Source: Deltaproteobacteria bacterium (GTDB lineage Bacteria; Myxococcota_A; UBA9042; PHBI01). From it: DNA of 64,000 bases. Location: assembly GCA_020632715.1 (NCBI GenBank), contig JACKFA010000001.1:868001-932000 (forward strand). The letters run 5' to 3'. Below are positions 57,901 to 64,000 of this stretch, one piece after another. A model generated the notes under the pieces. That model searched no databases and was not told the origin of the DNA. It was given only the letters and a program-made list of their open reading frames with translations. The position numbers were made by a program, and so were the translations under genes. Numbering within the stretch: position 1 is the first letter of the stretch; each line of letters begins with the position of its first letter.

Positions 57901-58217
57901 TCCTCGCGCCGGGCGAGGCGAGCCTCGAGACGAAGGCGATCGAGGCGGCGTGGACGACCGAGCGGGCGCGGGTGCTCGCGCTCGCGGCGGCGACGGGGCG
58001 CGCGCCGGTGCCCATGGGCGAGCTCGAGGCGGCCGACGACCACGGCGGGGCCGCGGTGATCGTGGCGCGGGTCGCCCGCGGCGCCGGCGAGCGCCCGGAC
58101 GGCGCGCGCTTCGGCACGCTGGTGCACGCCGCGCTCCAGACGGTGGCGCTCGAGGCGAGCGAGGACGCCGTGCGGCAGGTCGTCGCCGGGCGCGCGCGCT
58201 CTCCTCAGGGCGCCTGA
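54996..58217 (+). CDS. addA: AddA-like UvrD/Rep-family helicase, C-terminal nuclease split off by a frameshift
   Basis: A 1073-aa open frame from GTG 54996. Helicase motifs in order: EASAGTGKTTAL (Walker A), VTFTNKAAGEMKLR (Ia), LIDEFQDTS (Walker B), VGDPKQSIYRFRRAD (III), VRLMTAHKAKGLEFPVVVL (V) and LAYVAATRARDLL (VI). The nuclease domain begins (GTLVHAALQ), but the frame ends at TGA 58215-58217. The remaining PD-(D/E)XK sequence continues in another phase to 58539. The break lies in GGGCGCGCGCGCTCTC (about 58188-58203), where a 2-bp CG loss or 1-bp gain restores one protein of about 1180 aa, the normal AddA size. Confidence 0.85.
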   Translation: MTDAVEPTGAPADAPPLVDAAEREQILTDLDRSFVVEASAGTGKTTALVGRIVALLESGRGTLDRLVAVTFTNKAAGEMKLRLRAGVEKARQKATGDARRRLDRALSELETARISTIDSLCADLLRERPVEAAVDPDFDVHGDAAAASLFEQAFAGWYRDAVADLPAHPGVRRVLAGVGGRGAPPRDVLHRAARDLVGRRDWTAPWSRPVFDRDARALALLAPIRALAEAGRRGPRFDPLTQSLEPFAALVHDVERDEAIRGAIDVDALEARLHDLARRPDWRFKRGRGKQYGGDARADVLAALDAARADLAAFAADAQADLAADLQRELAPVGRRYERAKEAAGVVDFLDLLLRTRRLLVHDAGVRHDLQRRFDHVLIDEFQDTSPLQAEILLLLAAADPAETDWRQVRPVPGKLFIVGDPKQSIYRFRRADVGIYERVKAQLVASGAAFVRLRACFRCVPGLTTAVNAAFSAAMAPKDGSKQATYAPLEPVRADTAAHPAVIALPVPAPFSRYGYVANDAIEDSYPQAVGAFVAWLVGESGWTVDETDDHGVVGPVPIAPRHVCLLFRRMAKSYGAPEQRDVAAAYAAELDARGVPHVLASGHAFHRRGEVQALVTALTAIEWPDDELAVYATLRGPLFGVEDADLLVYRARRGRLSPVAARRRARAAARGEARPDDAPDADPAVAATLAMVDAALTVLGDLHHPRNRRPMADTVTALLDATRAHAGLLLWDAGHQTLGNVLRVVELARRFEAGGGASFRAFVLDLAARADDGDTEETVLEDGVDGVRLMTAHKAKGLEFPVVVLCDPTAKPTRQTASDHVDPEAGLWAFELAGCAPVELVQHGAEALARDAEEAVRLAYVAATRARDLLVVPAVADDPRPSWVEALYPAVYPAPDTAPEAPPAGCPPFGPDTVTARPGRALDMASHALRPGVWRPRAGDHAVLWWDPSATPLEVEPASVGRERAELLAPGEASLETKAIEAAWTTERARVLALAAATGRAPVPMGELEAADDHGGAAVIVARVARGAGERPDGARFGTLVHAALQTVALEASEDAVRQVVAGRARSPQGA

Positions 58218-58539
58218 GCGCGAGGCCGCGGCCGCCGCCGCGTTGGTGCGGGCGGCGCTCGCCGACCCGTGGCTCGCGCGGGCGCGGGCGAGCGCGGACG
58301 TGCGCCGCGAGATCCCCGTCACGCTCCCGCTCGCCGACGGCCGCGTCGCCGAGGGGATCGTCGACCTCGCCTTCCGCGACGAGGACGACGCCGGCGCCGT
58401 CGTCTGGACGGTGGTCGACTACAAGACCGCCGCGAGCGGCGTCCCCGAGGCGGAGGGCGCGCGCCGGCTCGGCCGCTACGTGGCGGCCGTCGCGCAGGCG
58501 ACCGGGGAGCCCGCGCGCGGCGTGCTCCTCATGCTCTGA
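58201..58539 (+). pseudogene. addA: AddA C-terminal nuclease fragment (out-of-frame continuation)
   Basis: In the +1 phase relative to the AddA frame, this segment reads LLRAPEREAAAAAALVRAAL, then REIPVTLPLADGRVAEGIVDLAF and VWTVVDYKTAASG, the nuclease core (D...D-Y-K) that AddA needs, ending GVLLML-TGA. It has no ribosome-binding site. Its stop codon is also the left target-site duplication of the MITE-like element. Confidence 0.75.
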
Positions 58540-58695
58540 GAAGGTGTTTCAGTATTCTCCCGTCGCCTGGCTTGCTCTTGTGATTTCAGGCGGTTCCGCT
58601 CGTCGGTCACGTGCCTATGGGCACGCTCCCTCCTCACGTAACCACCTGGAATCACGACGCGTCGCCGGGCTCGGTCCGAATACTGAAACACCTTC
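58540..58695. mobile_element. 156-bp MITE-like palindromic element
   Basis: Perfect 18-bp terminal inverted repeats GAAGGTGTTTCAGTATTC (58540-58557) and its reverse complement (58678-58695), flanked by direct repeats TGA at 58537-58539 and 58696-58698. The inner 58-bp halves also pair imperfectly around a 4-nt centre (TATG near 58617), with the best matches at TGTGATTTCAGGCGGTT and at CGTGCC/GGCACG. The ends are AT-richer than the surrounding genes. No ORF inside. The 3-bp TNA duplication fits some IS5-family relatives (IS1031 group), which is inference. It may also terminate transcription from both convergent genes. Confidence 0.7.
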
Positions 58696-58713
58696 TGAAG
58701 ACGCCCGCGCGGC

Positions 58714-59079
58714 TCAGCGCAGGAACGTCCCGAGCGTGACCTTGAAGTCGTCCGGGGTGAACGGCTTCGGGATGAGGAAGCGGGCGCCGGCCTGCCGCGC
58801 GGTCGAGCGGATCTCGTCGGACTGCTCCGACGTGATGAAGCCGAAGACCACGTTCGGCTCGATGCCGCGGAGGTTCTCGAGGAGCTCGAGCCCGCCCATC
58901 TCGGGCATGTTCCAGTCCGCGAGCACGACCTGCGGCGCCTGCTCCTTGAACTGGGCGATGCCCTCGACCCCGTTCTCGGCCTCGTGGACGTCGAGGGACT
59001 CGAAGCCCGCCTGGCGGAGGGTGCGCCGGATCATGAGGCGCATGACCTTGCTGTCGTCGACGATGAGGACCTTCTTCAA
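58714..59079 (-). CDS. CheY-like response regulator
   Basis: A 121-aa receiver: Asp8-Asp9, phospho-acceptor Asp55 in VVLADWNMPEMGG, Thr83 (FITSEQ) and Lys105 (IPKPF). The initiation codon is TTG at 59079, supported by AGGAG 7 nt upstream and the conserved KKVLIVDDS start. With the CheX-like and CheW-like genes upstream on the same strand it probably forms an operon serving a chemosensory pathway whose kinase gene lies at 62272. Confidence 0.9.
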   Translation of the reverse strand: MKKVLIVDDSKVMRLMIRRTLRQAGFESLDVHEAENGVEGIAQFKEQAPQVVLADWNMPEMGGLELLENLRGIEPNVVFGFITSEQSDEIRSTARQAGARFLIPKPFTPDDFKVTLGTFLR

Positions 59080-59173
59080 GGCGGTGCTCCTGGAGACTCT
59101 TGGTGGGGCGGCGCGTGGAGGCGCGGTGGGGAGCGGGTGCTCGGGTTCGGTTCGGGTCGCGTCGCGCGGCGCG

Positions 59174-60145
59174 TCAGGAGCGCCGCATGACGATGTGGTC
59201 GCGCGCTCGCAGGTTCGAGTCGTTGAGCGCGTGGGGGTTCACGAGGAGGACGGCCCGGTACTCGCCCTGCTCGAGGACGTGGCCGTTGCCGCGGCTGAAG
59301 ACGAACTCCGGGTTCCGGAGCTGCTCCGTGAACCACTGGACGAAGGCGCCGGTGACGTCGACCACGACGAGCTGGGCGCCGGGCTCCTCGCCAGCGGCGT
59401 GGGCGAGCGCGGCCATGGGGCCGCCCGGGAACTGCTGGGGCGCGCCACCCCCCGCGCGCTGCGGAGCGCCGCCACCCGCCTGGGGGGACGCTGGCCCGGC
59501 GCCGCGCGGCGCGCCGCCGCGGGGGCTGACGGTCTCGAGCGGCGGGAGCTCCTGCTCCTTCTTCGGCGCCTTCGGGTCCTTCGGCGCGTCGACCTCGGGC
59601 GGCGCGTCGGTGACCTGCGCGGCCGCCGGGAGCCAGCTGCCGGTGCCCGCGAGGGCGACCGGGTACGCCTTGCCCTCGAAGCTGATGGTCGCGCCGGCGA
59701 CGCGGTACGCGAGGGACGCCGCGGGCCCGTCCGCGAGGTGCACGCGGCGGGTGCTGCGCGCGGCGACGCCGTTGTCCCAGCGCTTGTCCTCGTCGTCGAC
59801 GTCGCGGTTCCAGGTGCCGATGCCGACGTTCACGACCTCGTCGAAGGCCATCTCGATCTCGTCGGTCACCTCGTCGCTCACGTCGGGGAGCATGAGGACC
59901 TTCGAGCCGAGGATGCGGACGAGCTCGTCTCCGAGGATGAGCCCGACGAGCGCCTCGGGGTCCCCGAGGAGGTGGGTCTGCACCCAGAAGGCCCGGTCGC
60001 CACACGCCTCGATCGCGCGGAATCCGACGGGCGGAGCGTCGGGGTCCACCGTGACGTGGATCTCGACGCCCGCCATCGAGGCGGCCGACTCGAAGAACCC
60101 CCGGAGGGGCGCTTTGAGCCAGGCGAATTGTGCTTCTTCGCTCAC
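59174..60145 (-). CDS. CheX/CheC-like chemosensory protein with low-complexity linker
   Basis: A 323-aa protein starting at GTG 60145 with GGAG 10 nt upstream. The N-terminal 190 residues include VLMLPDVSDEVTDEIEMAFDEVVNVGIGTW, which resembles the D/E-x2-E-x2-N-x2-x-G pattern of CheX/CheC phosphatases. A Gly/Pro/Ala-rich linker follows (about 200-260). The last 65 residues (QLVVVDVTGAFVQWFTEQL to MRRS) resemble the first part of a receiver domain without phospho-acceptor; this is tentative. Its place between CheY and CheW genes supports a role in dephosphorylating or sequestering CheY-P. Confidence 0.55.
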   Translation of the reverse strand: MSEEAQFAWLKAPLRGFFESAASMAGVEIHVTVDPDAPPVGFRAIEACGDRAFWVQTHLLGDPEALVGLILGDELVRILGSKVLMLPDVSDEVTDEIEMAFDEVVNVGIGTWNRDVDDEDKRWDNGVAARSTRRVHLADGPAASLAYRVAGATISFEGKAYPVALAGTGSWLPAAAQVTDAPPEVDAPKDPKAPKKEQELPPLETVSPRGGAPRGAGPASPQAGGGAPQRAGGGAPQQFPGGPMAALAHAAGEEPGAQLVVVDVTGAFVQWFTEQLRNPEFVFSRGNGHVLEQGEYRAVLLVNPHALNDSNLRARDHIVMRRS

Positions 60146-60235
60146 GACGACCCAGCTCCTTGTCTTCGCGTCGGCGTCGGGGCTTCCTCGAGGAGAACGG
60201 GAGGTCCGCCCGTTCCCTCAAGCGTCGGCGGGGAC

Positions 60236-61072
60236 TCAGGCAGCGACGAGCTCGAAGAGGCGCGCCGGCTCGATGACCGTGACGAGCCGGCCCTCGCGGT
60301 CCGTCGCGATGTGGTCGATCATGGAGGAGCCGAAGTTGCGTGACCCGTCCCACTCCGTCCCGTTGGCGCGCGTGAGCGTGTCCACGGTCTCGACGGAGTC
60401 GACCTGCACGGCCATCGGCGACATGCCGTCGAGGCGCACCACGAGCGCGATGTCGCGCCGCCCGGTGCGGTAGGTCTCGCGGAGCTCGTTGAAGAGCTGC
60501 CCCATGCGCGCGAGATCGCCGGCCTGCGCGTCGGCGAGGCGGCGCGCGGCGCGCTCGCGGTCGCCGGCGCGGACGAGGCGCTCGAGGTCGCCGCGGAGCG
60601 CGTGGAGGGCCTTGTGGGGGCCGTCGATGCGGCTGATGACGCTCTGGACGTGCTGGTTGCCCTGCGCGCCGTCCGCGTAGCGGCGCCCGTAGCCGCACTC
60701 GTGGGGCTCCGGCAGGCGCGGGAGCGCGCTCTTCGACTCGAGCGCCCAGGAGAGCTGCGCGACCATGTCCTGGTGCTCGCGCTCGTAGTCGTCGAGCTCC
60801 ATCAGGAGGCCCTGGATCTCGTCGGCCACGCTCGGGCGCCCGAAGACCGCGCGGAGGTCGAGGAGACCGATGACCGCGCCGCGGAGGTTGATGATGCCGG
60901 CGACCGCCGGGTGGGTGTGAGGCACCGGCACGACCGGCGGGAGCGTGACCATCTGCTCGACCTTGTCGTGGGCGATGGCGCAGCGCTGGTTCGCCGCGGT
61001 GAACACGACGTGGAGCTGGCTCTGCTCCTCTTCGGTGGCTTGGCCGGCGTGGTTCGGATGATGTGGGTTCAT
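60236..61072 (-). CDS. CheW coupling protein interrupted by a CZB zinc-binding domain
   Basis: A 278-aa protein. CheW strands run from about 18 to 80 (LHVVFTAANQRCAIA, AVAGIINLRGAVIGLLDLR) and resume at about 207-278 (DIALVVRLDGMSPMAVQVDSV, LVTVIEPARLFEL). Between them, residues about 86-205 are helical and carry the CZB pattern: His100, Cys126 in HECGYGRRY, and His153/His157 in PHKALH, spaced as in the 3His-1Cys zinc site of chemoreceptor zinc-binding domains. CheW links CheA to receptors; an inserted CZB could make coupling zinc- or oxidant-sensitive. The start at ATG 61072 faces the divergent REC-CheX gene across 270 bp that presumably hold both promoters. Confidence 0.8.
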   Translation of the reverse strand: MNPHHPNHAGQATEEEQSQLHVVFTAANQRCAIAHDKVEQMVTLPPVVPVPHTHPAVAGIINLRGAVIGLLDLRAVFGRPSVADEIQGLLMELDDYEREHQDMVAQLSWALESKSALPRLPEPHECGYGRRYADGAQGNQHVQSVISRIDGPHKALHALRGDLERLVRAGDRERAARRLADAQAGDLARMGQLFNELRETYRTGRRDIALVVRLDGMSPMAVQVDSVETVDTLTRANGTEWDGSRNFGSSMIDHIATDREGRLVTVIEPARLFELVAA

Positions 61073-61342
61073 TCAGCGGTCCCCGGTCGACGAGTCTCGC
61101 CAGAACAGCGGGAGGTTTTCGGTTTTGCTGAAGCCCCAAGTGCACCCGAGGCGCCCGACGCGCCGCGCGGGAGGTGGCGGGTGTGGCCCGCCGAGGGCGG
61201 TCGCGGGCGGGCCCTCGGTGGCGAGCCGCAGAGTTACGTTACATCGCGCGTAGGAAGCGCGGCGCGCCGCGAGTTCCCGCTTAAGTCGCGCCACCGCCTG
61301 GCCGTTCTGTAACCCGACTGACCGGCACCGCGAGGCGAACCG

Positions 61343-62275
61343 ATGACCCACCCCTTCCTCCATCCCGACGTCCTCGTCGTCGACGACTCGAAGATGATGC
61401 GCTCGCTCCTCGTGAAGAGCCTGCGCCTCGCTCAGGTCCCCGACGACGCGATCGTCCAGGCCGAGAACGGCCGCGTCGCGCTCGACCGCATCCGCGAGCG
61501 CCTCCCTGGCCTCGTCGTGACCGACGTGCACATGCCCGAGATGACGGGCGCGGAGCTCCTCGCGCAGCTCGAGATCGACGGCGTGCTGCGGGGCCTCCCG
61601 GTCGTCGTCGTGACGAGCGTGTCGAGCTCCCAGAAGATCATGGAGTTCATCCGGCTCGGCGCCGCCGCGGTCATCCGCAAGCCCGTCGACCCCGAGGGCC
61701 TCGTGCGCGAGCTCGAGCCGTTCCTCGCGGCGCTCCGCGAGCCGCCCCCCGAGGAGGACCCCGCCGTCGCGAGCGGCGGGCTGGCCGCGATCGGGCCCGA
61801 CGCCACCGCGGTCATCGACCTCGACCGCGTCCTCGAGGAGACGGTCACCCGCTACATCGCGTCGACCGGCCTCGGCGAGGCGACGCGCCTCTCGGAGATG
61901 TCGCCGCAGAACCGGGTGCTCCTCGGCGCCACCATCGCCATCCGGAACCCCATCGTCGGGCACATCACCACCTGGTGCGCGCTCGAGAGCGCGGGCTCCC
62001 TCGCGCTCTACATGGCCGGCGAGACGCCGGGCGACGACGTCGTCCGCCTCGACGCCATCGCGGAGCTCGCAAACCAGCTCGTCGGCGAGTTCGTGGGCGT
62101 CCTCGCCCAGGCCGAGGGGGACCCGCTGCAGGACACGGACTTCGGGCTCCCGAGCGGCTTCGTGGTCGCGCCGGGGGTCGAGCTCCCGCCGTGGCATCAG
62201 GTGTACGCGGTGGGTGAGGGCATCGTGTTCGCGGTCCACGTGGCCGTGGACGAGGCGACGGAGGCGGCGGCATGA
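61343..62275 (+). CDS. receiver-CheX fusion protein
   Basis: A 310-aa protein. Residues 8-130 are a receiver (Asp14-Asp15, phospho-acceptor Asp61 in VTDVHMPEMTGAELL, the Thr of VVTSVSSS, the Lys of IRKPV). A short linker leads to a CheX-like domain (about 150-305) with DAIAELANQLVGEFVGVL, the E-x2-N motif of CheX/CheC phosphatases. A CheY-like domain fused to a CheY-P phosphatase could act as a phosphate sink or self-limiting switch for the CheA encoded next. It overlaps the cheA start by 4 bp. Confidence 0.85.
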   Translation: MTHPFLHPDVLVVDDSKMMRSLLVKSLRLAQVPDDAIVQAENGRVALDRIRERLPGLVVTDVHMPEMTGAELLAQLEIDGVLRGLPVVVVTSVSSSQKIMEFIRLGAAAVIRKPVDPEGLVRELEPFLAALREPPPEEDPAVASGGLAAIGPDATAVIDLDRVLEETVTRYIASTGLGEATRLSEMSPQNRVLLGATIAIRNPIVGHITTWCALESAGSLALYMAGETPGDDVVRLDAIAELANQLVGEFVGVLAQAEGDPLQDTDFGLPSGFVVAPGVELPPWHQVYAVGEGIVFAVHVAVDEATEAAA

Positions 62276-64000
62276 GCTTCTCCCCCGAAGACATGGAGCT
62301 CATCGAGGAGTTCGTGGTCGAGTCGCGCGAGCTGCTCGACGACGTCGAGGTGAAGCTCATCACGCTCGAGAAGAGCCGCGCGCAGCACGGTCGCCCCGAC
62401 CGCAACACGCTCGACGCGGTGTTCCGCGCGTTCCACTCTATCAAGGGGAGCGCGGGGTTCCTCGACCTGAGCCGGCTCGTGCAGGTCACGCACATCGCGG
62501 AGTCGCTCCTCGACGACCTCCGCGCCGAGCGCTACGACCTCGACGCGACGCACGTGAACGTGCTCTGCGAGGCGCTCGACTTCTCGCGGGCGGCGCTCGA
62601 GCTCGTCGAGGGCGGGAGCTCCGACGACGGCATGACGGAGGCGAGCCAGGCGGTCGTCGCGACCATCCGCGACGCCATCAGCGCGAGCGCGAGCGGGCAG
62701 ACCGCCGTGCCGCCGCCGCCGCGAGCCCAGGCCGCGCCACCCTCGCCGCCGCCAGCGCCTGCGCCCGAGCCCCTCGTCGACGACGCCGCCATCAAGGCCG
62801 CCGCGGCGCGCGGCGCCATCGTCTTCGGCGACGACGACCCCGTCACCGGCGAGGACGAGCCCGCCGTCGCGCCGCCTCCGGCGCCGGCCCCGCGGCAGCT
62901 CCCGCGCGTGCAGGTCCAGCAGGCGGTCTCGGCGGCGCCACCGCGCGAGGGCGGCCCCGGCAGATCTCCCTCGGCCCGCCGAAGGCGGCTTCGCCTGCGT
63001 CACCGGCGGCCCGACCCACGCCGAGCCAGGCCGCGCCTGCCGGCCCCCCGAGCGCCGACGCTCCCCCGACGGCGCCAGCGGGGCCCGCGGCCGCCGCCGC
63101 CGCCGCACAGAACCAGCGGCGCGAGTCGATCCGCGTCGACGTCGAGAAGCTCGACTCGTTCATGAACCTCGTCGGCGAGCTCATCCTCGCCGAGAACATG
63201 GTCACCCACGTCGAAGACCGGGCGCCGGAGGCGGAGACCTTCCAGCAGTCCTCGATGAACCTGAACCGCGTCACGCGCGGCCTCCACGACATCGCCGTCG
63301 CGATGCGGATGGTGCCGATCAGCAGCACCTTCCGGAAGATGGAGCGCCTCGTCCGCGACCTCGCCCAGAAGCAGGAGAAGGACGTCCAGCTCGTCATCTC
63401 CGGCGAGAGCACGGAGGTGGACAAGAACCTCGTCGAGGCCATCGCCGACCCGCTCGTGCACCTCATGCGGAACGCGATCGACCACGGCATCGAGGCGGCC
63501 GAGGAGCGCGTGGCCGTCGGCAAGCCCACGCGCGGCACCATCCACCTCGACGCGCGCCACCACGGCGGCGAGGTCTGGATCTCCGTGTCCGAGGACGGCC
63601 GCGGCCTCGACCGCGACAAGATCCTCGCGAAGGCCATCTCCCGCGGGCTCGTCGACAACTCGGCCCTCGGCTGGCCGGACGCCGCCGTCCACCAGCTCAT
63701 CTTCCAGCCCGGCTTCTCGACGGCCGAGGCCGTGACGGACGTGTCCGGGCGCGGCGTCGGCATGGACGTCGTCCGCCGCAACATCCAGGAGCTCAAGGGC
63801 CGCATCGACATCGCGAGCGAGCTCGGCCAGGGCACGACCTTCACGCTCCGGATCCCGCTCACCCTCGCCATCATCGAGGGGATGCTCGTCGAGGTCGCGG
63901 GCTCGCAGTACACGATCCCGCTGCTCTCCATCCGCGAGTCCATCCTCATCGGGCGGAACACGATCCAGCAGCTCCCCGACGGGCGCGAGCTCGCCGACGT
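62272..64000 (+). CDS. cheA: CheA-type chemosensory histidine kinase, frameshifted and cut by the window end
   Basis: The P1 Hpt domain is at the N-terminus with phospho-acceptor His55 (FRAFHSIKGSAGFL). No P2 domain is obvious; a long Pro/Ala linker follows (about 145-290). The dimerisation domain (SIRVDVEKLDSFMNLVGEL), HATPase (LVHLMRNAIDHG, VSEDGRGLD, DVSGRGVGMDVV) and the start of the CheW-like P5 domain (IEGMLVEVAGSQYTIPL) follow in a different phase. The phases join at CCCC 62955-62958, where one more C gives the continuous linker GGPRQISLGPPKAAS. Both flanks are intact, so the break may be a consensus error. The protein continues beyond 64000. Confidence 0.9.

Overview
The window is very GC-rich and densely coding, with GC-rich third codon positions, many 4-nt ATGA/GTGA overlaps and few long gaps. 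It carries giant secreted or lipid-anchored proteins with IPT/TIG, CDDGxxCT, MopE-type and PPC-like repeats, a type I PKS/PUFA-synthase-like locus and an unusual chemosensory locus. Together these point to a Myxococcota (delta-proteobacterial, Polyangia-like) chromosome. That placement is inference from gene style; there is no rRNA here to confirm it. I saw no tRNA, rRNA, CRISPR array, intact IS element or prophage.

Layout. 1-1645: 3' end of a TrmB-like tRNA methyltransferase and a WYL regulator. 1838-12460: a 3540-aa surface protein with 28 TIG domains followed by FG-GAP/VCBS propeller repeats that are interrupted by a C-type lectin domain. 12461-12969: a terminator, a roughly 98-bp tandem repeat with an inverted partner, and a second terminator. 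12970-17401 (minus): an M16 peptidase pair (one lacking the zinc motif) and an RlmL-like rRNA methyltransferase. 17525-22062: a His-tailed protein, a DUF695/RraB-like protein, class II DAHP synthase, an exported protein of unknown function and a DUF971 protein. 22072-23324 (minus): a response regulator and histidine kinase. 23527-27861: a Cys/Asp-rich lipoprotein.

28341-44905 is the most interesting block. It is one co-directional run encoding a KS-KS-AT-ACP-C45-KR-DH megasynthase with an Ntn-hydrolase (penicillin acyltransferase-like) domain embedded between ACP and KR. It is followed by a phosphopantetheinyl transferase, a FabL-type enoyl reductase, a patatin-like protein, an outer-membrane barrel, a LolD-like ATPase, two FtsX/LolCE-like permeases and a LolA-like periplasmic carrier. 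I read it as a synthesis-plus-export system for an unusual acyl lipid, possibly an N-acyl amine, delivered to the outer membrane. The synthase has at least eight frame changes confined to KS2-AT, mostly explicable by single-base losses. Single indels also split addA and cheA, so consensus error must be separated from real decay.

45050-51564: two secreted lipoproteins, one with an alpha/beta-hydrolase GHSHGG motif. 51625-58539: AddB- and AddA-like repair helicase-nucleases. A 156-bp MITE-like palindrome with 18-bp terminal inverted repeats and a TGA duplication sits exactly at the addA stop codon. 58714-64000: a chemosensory locus with CheY, a CheX-like protein, a CheW split by a CZB zinc-binding domain, a REC-CheX fusion and CheA (cut by the window end).
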